From: Mycobacterium sp. IS-1742
GTDB lineage: Bacteria > Actinomycetota > Actinomycetes > Mycobacteriales > Mycobacteriaceae
Direction: 5' to 3'
Assembly (NCBI RefSeq): GCF_001500125.1
Contig: NZ_LQIV01000041.1
Span: 186,001 to 250,000 of the forward strand
DNA length: 64,000 nucleotides
Both the position numbers and the translations under genes were made by a program. Every line of letters begins with the position of its first letter. Within the stretch, counting starts at the first letter, position 1. Below are positions 42,002 to 50,781 of the stretch, piece by piece. The notes beneath the pieces were generated by a model. That model was given only the letters and a program-made list of their open reading frames with translations. It was not told the DNA's origin and ran no database searches.

Positions 42002-42775
42002 CTACAGGGGCGTCACGTAGTGGCCGCTGATGCCGCCGTCGACCAGGAAGCTCGACGCGGTGATGAAGGAGGCGTCGTCGCTGGCGAGGAACGCCACCGC
42101 GGCGGCCAGTTCCTCGGGTTCGGCGAACCGTCCGACCGGAACGTGCACCAGCCGCCGTGCCGCGCGTTCGGGGTCCTTGGCGAACAACTCCTGCAGCAGC
42201 GGGGTGTTCACCGGCCCGGGGCACAGCGCGTTGACCCGGATGCCCTGCCGGGCGTACTGCACGCCGAGTTCGCGCGACATCGCCAGCACCCCGCCCTTGG
42301 AGGCGGTGTAGGAGACCTGCGACGTCGCCGAGCCCATCACCGCGACGAACGACGCGGTGTTGACGATCGACCCCTTCTGCGCGGGCACCATGTGGCGCAG
42401 TGCGGCCTTGCAGCAGAAGAACACCGACTTGAGGTTGATGTCCTGCACCCGCTGCCACGCGTCGATGCCGGTGTTCTCGATCAGGTCGTCCTCGGGCGGG
42501 CTGATGCCCGCGTTGTTGAAGGCGATGTCCACCGAACCGTGGGTCTCGGCGGCGGTGTCGAAGAGGGCGTCGACGGCCACCTGGTCGGACACGTCCACCT
42601 GGACGAAGGTCCCGTTGAGATCGTCGGCGACGGTCTTGCCCGTTGCGGGGTCGATGTCGCCGATGACGATGGTGGCACCCTCGGCCCGCATGCGTTTGGC
42701 GGTGGCGAGCCCGATGCCGCTGGCGCCACCGGTGATGACGGCGACCTTGCCGGCCAGTCGCTGGGTCAGGTCCAT
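42002..42775 (-). CDS. Short-chain dehydrogenase/reductase
   Basis: A classical SDR of 257 residues with the NAD-binding TGGASGIGLATA (16-27), NNAGIS, and the catalytic Ser/Tyr/Lys (SFVAVMGSATSQVSYTASKGGV). It ends with the usual DGGIS. Rv2857c is the positional counterpart, annotated as FabG-like. In the glnA4 cluster it may oxidise the alcohol of a gamma-glutamylated amino alcohol to the aldehyde for AldC. A role in fatty-acid reduction is less likely in this context. Confidence 0.88.
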   Translation of the reverse strand: MDLTQRLAGKVAVITGGASGIGLATAKRMRAEGATIVIGDIDPATGKTVADDLNGTFVQVDVSDQVAVDALFDTAAETHGSVDIAFNNAGISPPEDDLIENTGIDAWQRVQDINLKSVFFCCKAALRHMVPAQKGSIVNTASFVAVMGSATSQVSYTASKGGVLAMSRELGVQYARQGIRVNALCPGPVNTPLLQELFAKDPERAARRLVHVPVGRFAEPEELAAAVAFLASDDASFITASSFLVDGGISGHYVTPL

Positions 42776-44143
42776 CTAGCTTTCCTCCGATACGGCGTAG
42801 AAGACGTTCTTGGTCTCGGTGAACGACAGCGGGGCGTCGGGGCCGAGTTCGCGGCCCAGCCCCGATTGCTTGAAGCCGCCGAAGGGGGTGTTGTACCGGA
42901 CCGAGGAATGCGAATTGACCGACAGGTTCCCCGCTTCCAGTGCGCGCGACACCCGCACCGCCCGCGACAGGTTCTCGGTCCAGATGGAGCCCGACAACCC
43001 GTAGGGGGTGTCGTTGGCGAGTGCGATCGCGTCGGCCTCGTCGTCGAACGGCAGGACGGTCACCACCGGCCCGAAGATCTCCTCGGTGACGGTGCGGTCG
43101 GTGCGCTGCGGGGTGAGCACCGTCGGCGCGAACCAGTATCCGCGGCCTTCGGGCGCCGCCCCGCGGAAGGCGACCGGCGCGTCGTCGGAGACGTAGGACG
43201 CCACCGATTCCCAGTGCTTCTTGCTCACCAGGGGGCCCATCTCGGTGTCCCGCGACGCCGGATCGCCGACCCGCACACCCTTGACCGCGGGTTCGAGCAG
43301 TTCCATGAACCGGTCGTAGACGTTGCGCTGCACCAGGATCCGGCTGCGCGCGCAGCAATCCTGACCGGCGTTGTCGAAGACTCCGTACGGCGCGGTGGCG
43401 GCAGCCTTCTCCAGATCGCAGTCGTCGAAGACGATGTTGGCGCTCTTCCCGCCCAACTCGAGCGTGACGCGCTTGACCTGGGCGGCCGCCCCGGCCATCA
43501 CCCGGGTGCCCACCTCGGTGGAGCCGGTGAACACGATCTTGCGGACGTCGGGATGGGTGACGAACCGCTCGCCGACCACCGAACCGCGGCCGGGCAGAAC
43601 CTGGAACAGGTCGGCGGGCAGCCCCGCCTCGACCGCGAGTTGCCCCAGCCGGATCGATGTCAGCGGCGTCCACTCGGCGGGTTTGAGCACCACGGCGTTG
43701 CCCGCGGCGAGCGCCGGCGCGAAACCCCACGCCGCGATGGTCATCGGGAAGTTCCACGGGGTGATCACGCCGACCACGCCGAGCGGCTCGTTGAACGTGA
43801 CGTCGAGACCACCGGCGACCGGGATCTGCTTGCCCGACAAGCGTTCCGGGCTCGCCGAGTAGAACTGCAGGACGTCGCGGACGTGCCCGGCCTCCCATTC
43901 GGCGCTGCCGACGGGATGGCCGGAGTTCGCCACCTCGAGCGCGGCCAGCTCGTCGATGTGCGCGTCGACCACCGAGGCGAACGCGCGCAGCGCGGCCGCG
44001 CGTTCGGCCGGCGCGAGCCGCGCCCACCCCCGCTGCGCCGACTTCGCCCGCGCCACCGCATCGTCGACGCCGTCGACGTCGAGCAGGTCGACGGTCCGCA
44101 GCACCTCCTCGGTCGCCGGGTTGATCACCTCACTGGAGGTCAC
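42776..44143 (-). CDS. aldC: Aldehyde dehydrogenase AldC
   Basis: An NAD(P)-dependent aldehyde dehydrogenase of 455 residues. The catalytic cysteine is C263 in GQDCCARSR, the general base is E229 in LELGGKSAN, and the cofactor stretch is VITPWNFPMTIAAWGFAPALAAGNAVVLKPA. The frame is open to 44599, but GTG 44143 overlaps the amidotransferase stop (GTGA) and gives the family start VINPATEEVL. In this cluster the substrate is probably a gamma-glutamyl-amino aldehyde. Confidence 0.93.
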   Translation of the reverse strand: MTSSEVINPATEEVLRTVDLLDVDGVDDAVARAKSAQRGWARLAPAERAAALRAFASVVDAHIDELAALEVANSGHPVGSAEWEAGHVRDVLQFYSASPERLSGKQIPVAGGLDVTFNEPLGVVGVITPWNFPMTIAAWGFAPALAAGNAVVLKPAEWTPLTSIRLGQLAVEAGLPADLFQVLPGRGSVVGERFVTHPDVRKIVFTGSTEVGTRVMAGAAAQVKRVTLELGGKSANIVFDDCDLEKAAATAPYGVFDNAGQDCCARSRILVQRNVYDRFMELLEPAVKGVRVGDPASRDTEMGPLVSKKHWESVASYVSDDAPVAFRGAAPEGRGYWFAPTVLTPQRTDRTVTEEIFGPVVTVLPFDDEADAIALANDTPYGLSGSIWTENLSRAVRVSRALEAGNLSVNSHSSVRYNTPFGGFKQSGLGRELGPDAPLSFTETKNVFYAVSEES

Positions 44144-44898
44144 GTTCTCACCCTTTCCATCGCATAGTGGCTTGCCGCCTCCACCACGGCGGCGAACAGC
44201 CGCAGATCGTCGAGCCGCTCCTCGGGATGCCACTGCACCGCCACCACCCACCGGTCGGGATGGCGGTTGCGGTCGAGTTCGACCGCTTCGATCACCCCGT
44301 CGTCGTCCCGGGCGCTGACGATCAGGCCGTCGCCGACCCGGTCGATCGCCTGGTGGTGATAGCACTGCGCATCCGAGGTCTTCCCGATGAGATCCGCCAG
44401 CCGGGTGCCGGGTTCGGTCCACACCGCCGAAGTGCCGAACACCGCGTTGCCCTTCTGGTGGTGCGTGTGACCGATCACGTCGGGCAGGTGCTGGAACAGC
44501 GTCCCGCCCAGCGCGACGTTGAGCACTTGCGCGCCACGGCAGATCCCCAGCACCGGCAGACCACGCCGCAGCGCCTCGTCGAGCAGCGCGAACTCCCACG
44601 CGTCGCGGACCCGGTCGGGTTCGTCGGTGGTGGGATGGGGCTGGTGGCCGTAGCGGGCGGGGTCGACGTCCTTGCCGCCGGTGAGGATCAGCCCGTCGAG
44701 TCCGTCGAGAACGCGGGCCGCCGCGCCTGAGTCGGCCGGCTGCGGGGGCAGCAGCACCGCGACGCCCCCGGCGAGGTTCACGCCCTGGAAGTAGATCGCG
44801 GGCAGGAAACTCGCGTGCACGTCCCAGACACCGGTCTGCGCCTGCTGTAGATAGGTGGTCATCCCCAGCACCGGGCTGCGGAAATCAGAGCCGCTCAA
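44140..44898 (-). CDS. Class I glutamine amidotransferase, gamma-glutamyl-amine hydrolase (PuuD-like)
   Basis: A peptidase C26-type hydrolase of 252 residues. The nucleophile is C120 in LGICRGAQVLNVALGGTLFQHLPD, and the His-Glu pair is in AVQWHPEERL. PuuD-type enzymes remove glutamate from gamma-glutamylated carboxylates, the last step after GlnA4 and AldC. It overlaps the glnA4 3' end by 14 bases and the aldC start by 4. Confidence 0.9.
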   Translation of the reverse strand: MSGSDFRSPVLGMTTYLQQAQTGVWDVHASFLPAIYFQGVNLAGGVAVLLPPQPADSGAAARVLDGLDGLILTGGKDVDPARYGHQPHPTTDEPDRVRDAWEFALLDEALRRGLPVLGICRGAQVLNVALGGTLFQHLPDVIGHTHHQKGNAVFGTSAVWTEPGTRLADLIGKTSDAQCYHHQAIDRVGDGLIVSARDDDGVIEAVELDRNRHPDRWVVAVQWHPEERLDDLRLFAAVVEAASHYAMERVRT

Positions 44899-46252
44899 AA
44901 CCGCGCACCCTCTCCCAGTCGGTCACCGCGGCGTTGAAGGCGTTCATCTCCACGCGCGCGTAGTTCAGGTAGTGGTCGACGACGTCGTCCCCGAACGCCG
45001 CGCGGGCGATCTCGGAGCGGTCGAACAGGTCGGCGGCCTCTGCCAGCGTCGTGGGCAGGCGTTCGGCGCCGCTGGTATAGGCGTTGCCCGCCACCGGATC
45101 CGACAGTTCGAGCTCGTTCTCGATGCCGTAGAGGCCGCCGGCGATGAGGGCCGACACCGCCAGATACTGGTTGACGTCACCGCCGGGTGCGCGGTTCTCC
45201 ATCCGCATGCCCGCGCCGTGCCCGACGACGCGCAGCGCGCAGGTGCGGTTGTCGAAGCCCCAGGCGATCGCCGTGGGCGCGAAGCTCCCTTCGGCGAACC
45301 GCTTGTAGGAGTTGATGTTCGGCGCATAGCACAGTGAGAATTCGCGCATCGTCGCGAGCTGGCCGGCGAGGAAGCTGCGGAACAGTGGCGACATACCGTC
45401 CTCGGCGTCGTCGTCGGCGAAGACGGTGCTCCCGTCGCTGCCCCGCAGGGAGATGTGAATGTGGCAGCTGTTGCCCTCGCGCTCATCAAATTTCGCCATG
45501 AACGTCAGGCTCTTGCCGTGCTGGTCGGCGATCTCCTTGGCGCCGTTCTTGTAGATCGTGTGGTTGTCGCACGTCACGCGCGCATGGTCGTAGCGGAAAC
45601 CGATCTCCTGCTGACCGAGGTTGCACTCGCCCTTGACGCCTTCGCAGTACATCCCGGCGCCCTCCATGCCGAGCCGGATGTCGCGCAGCAGCGGCTCCAT
45701 CCGGGTGGAGGCCAGCATCGCGTAGTCGATGTTGTAGTCCGTGGCCGCCTTGAGGCCCCGGTATCCCGCCGCCCACGCCGCGCGGAAGGAATCGTCGAAC
45801 ACCATGAACTCGAGTTCGGTACTGGCGTAGGGCACCAGGTCCCGCTGTGCGAGCCGGTCGATCTGGCGGTTGAGGATGCTGCGCGGCGCCTGCGTCACCG
45901 GGCGCCCGTCCGTCCAGGACAGGTCGGCCATCACCAGCGCGGTGCCCGGCAGCCACGGGATCAGGCGCAGCGTGTCGAAGTCCGGCGTCATCACCATGTC
46001 GCCGTAGCCGGTCTCCCAACTGGAGATCGCGTACCCGCCGACGGTGTTGTTGTCGACGTCGACGGCCAGCAGGTAGTTGCAGCACTCCGCGCCGTGCGCG
46101 GCGACGTCGTCGACGAACAACCGCGCCGAGATCCGTTTGCCGGTGAGCCGGCCCTGCATATCGGTGAAGGCGACGATGACGGTGTCGAGCTCCCGCTCGG
46201 ACACCATGCGTTCGAGGTCGGCCTGCGCCAACATGCCGGTCTGGGTCCCCAT
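44885..46252 (-). CDS. glnA4: Glutamine synthetase-like gamma-glutamyl-amine ligase GlnA4
   Basis: A 455-residue GS-fold ligase related to PuuA. The family core is present: STELEFMVFDD, GEGxHE-like KGECNLGQQEIGFRYDHARV, and the metal/ATP stretch NSCHIHISLRG followed by NSYKRFAEGSFAPTAIAWGFDNRTCALRV. It lacks the adenylylation tail of nitrogen-assimilating GlnA1. The Streptomyces GlnA4 was shown to be a gamma-glutamylethanolamide synthetase and GlnA3 a polyamine ligase, so an amine is the likely acceptor here. A ribosome-binding GGGAAAGG precedes the ATG at 46252. Confidence 0.92.
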   Translation of the reverse strand: MGTQTGMLAQADLERMVSERELDTVIVAFTDMQGRLTGKRISARLFVDDVAAHGAECCNYLLAVDVDNNTVGGYAISSWETGYGDMVMTPDFDTLRLIPWLPGTALVMADLSWTDGRPVTQAPRSILNRQIDRLAQRDLVPYASTELEFMVFDDSFRAAWAAGYRGLKAATDYNIDYAMLASTRMEPLLRDIRLGMEGAGMYCEGVKGECNLGQQEIGFRYDHARVTCDNHTIYKNGAKEIADQHGKSLTFMAKFDEREGNSCHIHISLRGSDGSTVFADDDAEDGMSPLFRSFLAGQLATMREFSLCYAPNINSYKRFAEGSFAPTAIAWGFDNRTCALRVVGHGAGMRMENRAPGGDVNQYLAVSALIAGGLYGIENELELSDPVAGNAYTSGAERLPTTLAEAADLFDRSEIARAAFGDDVVDHYLNYARVEMNAFNAAVTDWERVRGFERL

Positions 46253-46270
46253 GTGCGCACCTTTCCCATG

Positions 46271-46293
46271 GGCTCCGCTCGCGACGCGGAGCC
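46271..46293 (-). promoter_or_regulatory. Hairpin in glnA4 leader
   Basis: Perfect inverted repeat GGCTCCGC and GCGGAGCC with a 7-base loop, 19 bases before the glnA4 start codon and just ahead of its ribosome-binding sequence. It could affect translation or mRNA stability. Confidence 0.4.
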
Positions 46294-46352
46294 GACCTTC
46301 GGCCAGCGATGTGCCGGATGTTCCCCATGAGGTCTACACGATCGCCACTCGT

Positions 46353-46374
46353 AAAGGTAGGACATCAGACCTTT
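46353..46374. promoter_or_regulatory. Candidate operator for the FadR-type regulator
   Basis: AAAGGT and ACCTTT with a 10-base spacer, about 100 bases upstream of glnA4. A GntR-type site is plausible because the only regulator of the cluster is of the FadR subfamily, but the sequence does not match the FadR consensus exactly. Confidence 0.35.
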
Positions 46375-46571
46375 GGAATCCTATGCGCCGTTCCGCGGCG
46401 CGCGCTGCCCGCCCCCGTCCCGTCGCGCGACCGGGTGTGAGTTGGGCCTCTATCACCGCATACCGGGACGCGATGGGGGTATGTACGCAGCCGTGAAGAC
46501 GATGGTCACGGCACGGACGCGGTTTCGCTTCCGTCGAACACTGCAAGTCCGGTCGCGGTAGGGTCTAAGCG

Positions 46572-48377
46572 ATGTGTGGAGCCACCGGCGAGGTACGCCT
46601 CGACGGCAGAAACCCAGACCTAGCCGCCGTCTCGGCGATGGCCGAGACGCTGACACCTCGCGGCCCGGACGGTGCCGGCGCCTGGTCGCAGGGCCGGGTC
46701 GCGCTGGGGCACCGCCGCCTCAAGATCATCGACCTGTCCGAGGCGGGCGCCCAACCGATGGTCGACTCCGACCTCGGCCTGGCCATCGCCTGGAACGGCT
46801 GCATCTACAACTACCAGCAGCTCCGCGACGAACTCCGGGGCCACGGATACCGGTTCTTCTCGACCAGTGACACCGAGGTCCTGCTCAAGGCGTACCACCA
46901 CTGGGGCGACCGGTTCGTCGACCGTCTCTTCGGGATGTTCGCGTTCGCGATCGTCGAACGGGACAGCGGGCGGGTGTTGCTGGGCCGCGACCGGCTGGGC
47001 ATCAAACCGCTCTACATCTCCGAGGACGCGCACCGGATCCGCTTCGCCTCGTCACTGCCCGCCCTGGTCGCCGGCGGCGGGGTGGACACCCGTATCGACC
47101 CGGTCGCGCTGCATCACTACCTGTCGTTCCACTCCGTGGTGCCGCCACCGCTGACGATCCTGCGCGGCGTCAAGAAGGTGCCGCCGGCGTCGCTGGTCGC
47201 CATCGAACCCGACGGCACCCGTACCACCACGACCTACTGGACCCCGTCGTTCACCCGCCACGACGACCGCGCCGACTGGTCCGAGAAGGACTGGGAGGAC
47301 GCGGTGCTGGCCGCGCTGCGGCGTGCCGTCGAACGCCGGCTGGTCGCCGACGTGCCGGTGGGCTGCCTGCTCTCCGGCGGCGTTGACTCCAGCTTGATCG
47401 TCGGCCTGCTCGCAGAGGCGGGTCAGACCGGCCTGCAGACGTTCTCGATCGGCTTCGAGTCGGTCAACGGCGTGGCCGGTGACGAGTTCAAGTACTCCGA
47501 CATCGTCGCGCAGCGCTTCGGCACCGACCACCACCAGATCCGCATCGACACCGCGCGCATGCTGCCCGCGCTCGACGGTGCGATCGGGGCGATGAGCGAA
47601 CCGATGGTCAGCCACGACTGTGTGGCCTTCTACCTGCTCAGCCAGGAGGTGGCCAAGTACGTCAAGGTGGTGCAGTCGGGCCAGGGCGCCGACGAGGTGT
47701 TCGCCGGTTACCACTGGTATCCGCCGATGGCCGAACCGGGCGCCGCCTCGGTGGACGGTTCGGTGGCCAGTTACCGGGCGGCGTTCTTCGACCGCGACCC
47801 GGACGCCCTCGACAAGCTCGTCACCCCGCCGTACTTCGCCGACGGCGATCCCAGCGGCCGGTTCGTCACCGAGCACTTCGCGCGCGAGGGCGCCACGACC
47901 GGCGTGGACCGGGCGCTGCGCCTCGACAGCATGGTGATGCTGGTCGACGACCCGGTGAAACGCGTCGACAACATGACGATGGCCTGGGGTCTGGAGGGCC
48001 GCGTGCCGTTCCTCGACCACGAGCTGGTCGAGCTGGCCGCCACCTGTCCCCCGGAGTACAAGACCGCCCAGGGCGGTAAGGGGGTGCTCAAGGAGGCGGC
48101 GCGCCGGGTGATCCCCGCCGACGTCATCGACCGGCCCAAGGGGTACTTCCCGGTCCCGGCGCTCACCCACCTCGAGGGTCCCTACCTCGATCTGGTCCGC
48201 GACGCCCTGTCCGCGCCCGCCGCCAAGGAACGCGACCTGTTCCGGCCCGAGGCGGTCGACCGGCTGCTGGCCGACCCGAACGGCCGGCTCACCCCGCTGC
48301 GCGGCAACGAGTTGTGGCAGATCGCGCTGCTGGAGTTGTGGTTGCAGCGGCACGGGATCACGGGGCCGGCCGCATGA
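46572..48377 (+). CDS. asnO: N-acetylglutaminylglutamine amidotransferase (asparagine synthase family)
   Basis: A 601-residue glutamine-dependent amidotransferase. The N-terminal Ntn domain starts MCGATG, so Cys2 is the glutaminase nucleophile, with RGPDGAG and WNGCIYNYQQLRDEL. The synthase domain has the ATP pyrophosphatase motif SGGVDSS at 268-274 and GQGADEVFAGYHWY. It resembles AsnB, but the neighbour is an acetyltransferase/ATP-grasp protein, which identifies the NAGGN pair known from Pseudomonas and rhizobia. It should convert N-acetylglutaminylglutamine to its amide, a compatible solute. The next gene starts inside its stop (ATGA). Confidence 0.85.
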   Translation: MCGATGEVRLDGRNPDLAAVSAMAETLTPRGPDGAGAWSQGRVALGHRRLKIIDLSEAGAQPMVDSDLGLAIAWNGCIYNYQQLRDELRGHGYRFFSTSDTEVLLKAYHHWGDRFVDRLFGMFAFAIVERDSGRVLLGRDRLGIKPLYISEDAHRIRFASSLPALVAGGGVDTRIDPVALHHYLSFHSVVPPPLTILRGVKKVPPASLVAIEPDGTRTTTTYWTPSFTRHDDRADWSEKDWEDAVLAALRRAVERRLVADVPVGCLLSGGVDSSLIVGLLAEAGQTGLQTFSIGFESVNGVAGDEFKYSDIVAQRFGTDHHQIRIDTARMLPALDGAIGAMSEPMVSHDCVAFYLLSQEVAKYVKVVQSGQGADEVFAGYHWYPPMAEPGAASVDGSVASYRAAFFDRDPDALDKLVTPPYFADGDPSGRFVTEHFAREGATTGVDRALRLDSMVMLVDDPVKRVDNMTMAWGLEGRVPFLDHELVELAATCPPEYKTAQGGKGVLKEAARRVIPADVIDRPKGYFPVPALTHLEGPYLDLVRDALSAPAAKERDLFRPEAVDRLLADPNGRLTPLRGNELWQIALLELWLQRHGITGPAA

Positions 48378-50158
48378 CCGACCTCGGGTCCCACCTCGAC
48401 CCCGACGCCGAGCACACCGAGGCGATCACCCTCGGGCTGCACGACGCGTCCCCGCAGCATCTGGTGGACGCGATGACCGACGACGTCGTGCTCGAACTCG
48501 GGTGGGGCCGGCTGATCTTCGGGCAGACCTTCGCCGACCCGGAGAAGCTGGCCAAGGTGCTGCAGCACGAGGGTCCGGGCCGGCGCGACATCTGCATCTA
48601 CGCCCGCGAATCGCACGTGCTGGTGGCGCGCTCGCCCTCGGAACTGTTCATCGACCCGAGCCACACCTACCGGTTGCGCTTCACCGAGGGCGAGGAGACA
48701 CCGGCCCCCACCCCGACGGGTTTCACGGTGCGGCCGTTGCGGAAGCCCTCCGACGCCGACGCGATGAACCGCGTGTACGTGCAGTGCGGGATGGTCCCCG
48801 CCCCGACCGACATCATCTGGGAGAACAACAGCGACGTCGAGGCGGTCGTCTACCTGGTCGCGGTGCGCGACGACGACGGTAGCGTCGTCGGCACGGTGAC
48901 CGGCGTGGACCACAAACAGTTGTTCAACGACCCCGAAGACGGATCGAGCCTGTGGACGCTCGCGGTCGACCCGACGTCCAGCCTGCCGGGGGTGGGCGCC
49001 GCGCTCACCCGCGCGCTGGCCGGGTTGTTCCGCGAGCGCGGGCGCGCGTACATGGACCTGTCGGTGGCCCACGACAACTCCGCGGCGATCGCGCTGTACG
49101 AGAAGCTGGGCTTCCACCGCGTCCCGGTGCTGGCGGTCAAGCGCAAGAACGCGATCAACGAACCGCTGTTCACGCACTCCCCCGAGACCGTCGACGATCT
49201 CAACCCGTATGCGCGCATCATCGCCGACGAGGCGATCCGCCGCGGGATCTGGGTGGAGGTCCTCGACGCCGGCGCCGGAGAGATGCGGCTGAGTCACGGC
49301 GGGCGCAGCGTCATCACCCGGGAATCGTTGTCGGAGTTCACCTCCGCGGTCGCGATGGCGCGTTGCGACGACAAACGCCAGACCCGGCGCATCGTCTCGG
49401 AGGCCGGGATCACGGTGCCGAAGGGGCGGCTCGCGACATTCGACCAGCAGGACCACGACTTCCTCACCGAGGTCGGCGACGTCGTGGTCAAACCCACGCG
49501 CGGAGAGCAGGGCAAGGGGATCACGGTCGGCGTCGAGAGCCGGGAGGAACTCGACGCGGCACTGGCCCGCGCCCGTGAACAGCACCCGGAAGTACTGATC
49601 GAACAACGCGCGCCGGGCGACGATCTGCGCCTGGTGGTCATCGACGGCAAGGTGGTCGCGGCGGCGTTGCGGATGCCCGCGGAGATCGTCGGCACCGGCA
49701 AGCACACGATCCGAGAGCTCATCGAGACCCAGAGTCGGCGGCGGGCGGCCGCGACCGGCGGTGAATCGCGGATCCCCATGGACAAAGTCACCGAGGGCAC
49801 GGTGCGGGAGGCGGGCTGGTCGTTGGACGACGTGCTGCCCGAAGGGGAACGGCTCCGGGTCCGCCGGACGGCCAACCTCCACCAGGGCGGCACCATCCAC
49901 GACGTCACCGCGGACGTGAACCCGGAGCTGTGCCGGGTGGCGGTGGCCGCCGCGCAGGCCATCGGCATCCCCGTCACCGGGATCGACCTGTTGGTGCCCG
50001 ACGTCACCGGTGTCGACTACGTGTTCGTCGAAGCCAACGAACGCCCAGGGCTGGCGAACCACGAACCACAGCCCACCGCAGCGGCTTTCGTGGATTTTCT
50101 GTTCCCCATGCAACCAGGTCTGCCGCAGGCGTGGACCCCGGAGGAAACGCCCTCCTAG
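48374..50158 (+). CDS. ngg: N-acetylglutaminylglutamine synthetase (GNAT + ATP-grasp fusion)
   Basis: A 594-residue protein with three parts: residues 1-110 of unclear role; a GNAT domain at about 117-255 (LWTLAVDPTSSLPGVGAAL, then HDNSAAIALYEKLGFHRVP); and an ATP-grasp domain at about 325-575 (VVKPTRGEQGKGITV at 371-385, the metal site VFVEANERPGLANH near 550-563). This is the layout of NAGGN synthetase, which acetylates and joins glutamine residues. The ATG at 48374 overlaps the asnO stop. The M42 peptidase gene that accompanies the pair in proteobacteria is not adjacent. Confidence 0.85.
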   Translation: MTDLGSHLDPDAEHTEAITLGLHDASPQHLVDAMTDDVVLELGWGRLIFGQTFADPEKLAKVLQHEGPGRRDICIYARESHVLVARSPSELFIDPSHTYRLRFTEGEETPAPTPTGFTVRPLRKPSDADAMNRVYVQCGMVPAPTDIIWENNSDVEAVVYLVAVRDDDGSVVGTVTGVDHKQLFNDPEDGSSLWTLAVDPTSSLPGVGAALTRALAGLFRERGRAYMDLSVAHDNSAAIALYEKLGFHRVPVLAVKRKNAINEPLFTHSPETVDDLNPYARIIADEAIRRGIWVEVLDAGAGEMRLSHGGRSVITRESLSEFTSAVAMARCDDKRQTRRIVSEAGITVPKGRLATFDQQDHDFLTEVGDVVVKPTRGEQGKGITVGVESREELDAALARAREQHPEVLIEQRAPGDDLRLVVIDGKVVAAALRMPAEIVGTGKHTIRELIETQSRRRAAATGGESRIPMDKVTEGTVREAGWSLDDVLPEGERLRVRRTANLHQGGTIHDVTADVNPELCRVAVAAAQAIGIPVTGIDLLVPDVTGVDYVFVEANERPGLANHEPQPTAAAFVDFLFPMQPGLPQAWTPEETPS

Positions 50159-50722
50159 TCACCAGGTGCTGGTGCGCAGCACAATCTCGGCGGCCAGCTG
50201 CGCCGTCGAGTCCGCCGCGTTGCGCCGGCCCAGCAGGTCGACCATCCGGTAGTCGCCGTAGACGAAACGCTGGCTGGCCTTGGCCACCGACCGCGAGGCC
50301 GGTGTGCTCACCAGTGCCGTGGTGTTCATCTCCACCGGCGGGCAGTGTTCGTCGCGCACCACGCCGGCCGGATCAGGGACGCGCGGATGGCCACGGTCGA
50401 TCACCACCAGCCCGATGAAGCGGTCCAGGCGGGTGGCGGCCAGCTCCCATGCGAGTTCGCCGCCGTGCCGGTCGCCCACCAGCAGCGCCCACCGGACGTC
50501 GATGGCGTCGAGGATGCCGACGACGGCCTTGGCGGTGAGCCGGGGATCGGCGCCGATCACCACGGTGCGCAACGACGCGGTGTGCAGGCGCTGGCAGATC
50601 CCGTCGTAGGCCGCCGGCGAGTGCTGGGCCGCACCGAGCAGCACCACCGCCGAACCCTTCTCCGGGCCTGCCACGTCCACCGGCACGGGGAAGCCGTCGA
50701 CGGTGACCATGGAGGAGAGCAC
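50159..50722 (-). CDS. Short alpha/beta-hydrolase-like protein lacking the nucleophilic serine
   Basis: A 187-residue protein with the fold pattern AVVLLGAAQHSPAAYDGICQRL and the elbow LVGDRHGGELAWEL. Where active hydrolases have G-x-S-x-G, residue 85 is Arg (G83-D84-R85-H86-G87). The lid and C-terminal His are not obvious, and the protein is shorter than usual. It may be a catalytically dead binding protein. ATG at 50710 (MVTVDGFPVPVDV) is an alternative start. It is convergent with ngg, with no bases between. Confidence 0.6.
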   Translation of the reverse strand: MLSSMVTVDGFPVPVDVAGPEKGSAVVLLGAAQHSPAAYDGICQRLHTASLRTVVIGADPRLTAKAVVGILDAIDVRWALLVGDRHGGELAWELAATRLDRFIGLVVIDRGHPRVPDPAGVVRDEHCPPVEMNTTALVSTPASRSVAKASQRFVYGDYRMVDLLGRRNAADSTAQLAAEIVLRTSTW

Positions 50723-50781
50723 TCGGCCACGCTACCGGCTCCGCCGACCCGGCGGGTGTGATTCTCCGTGTTGCGCCGGTC

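Larger units (their letters stand above)
46253..46571. promoter_or_regulatory. Divergent control region between glnA4 and the NAGGN operon
   Basis: 319 bases without a gene. From left to right: an 8-bp perfect hairpin (46271-46278 with 46286-46293) in the predicted glnA4 leader; an inverted repeat AAAGGT (46353-46358) and ACCTTT (46369-46374), a candidate operator; a 6-bp hairpin (46385-46390 with 46396-46401). At the right edge TAGGGT (46559-46564) lies 7 bases before the asnO ATG. Which side each site serves is inferred. No GlnR or osmotic sigma-factor site is evident to me. Confidence 0.55.

Noticed and set aside
46253..46571. Riboswitch or small RNA gene upstream of glnA4
   Set aside because: Only short hairpins are present. 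No conserved aptamer core, such as a glutamine or cobalamin class, could be recognised by eye.
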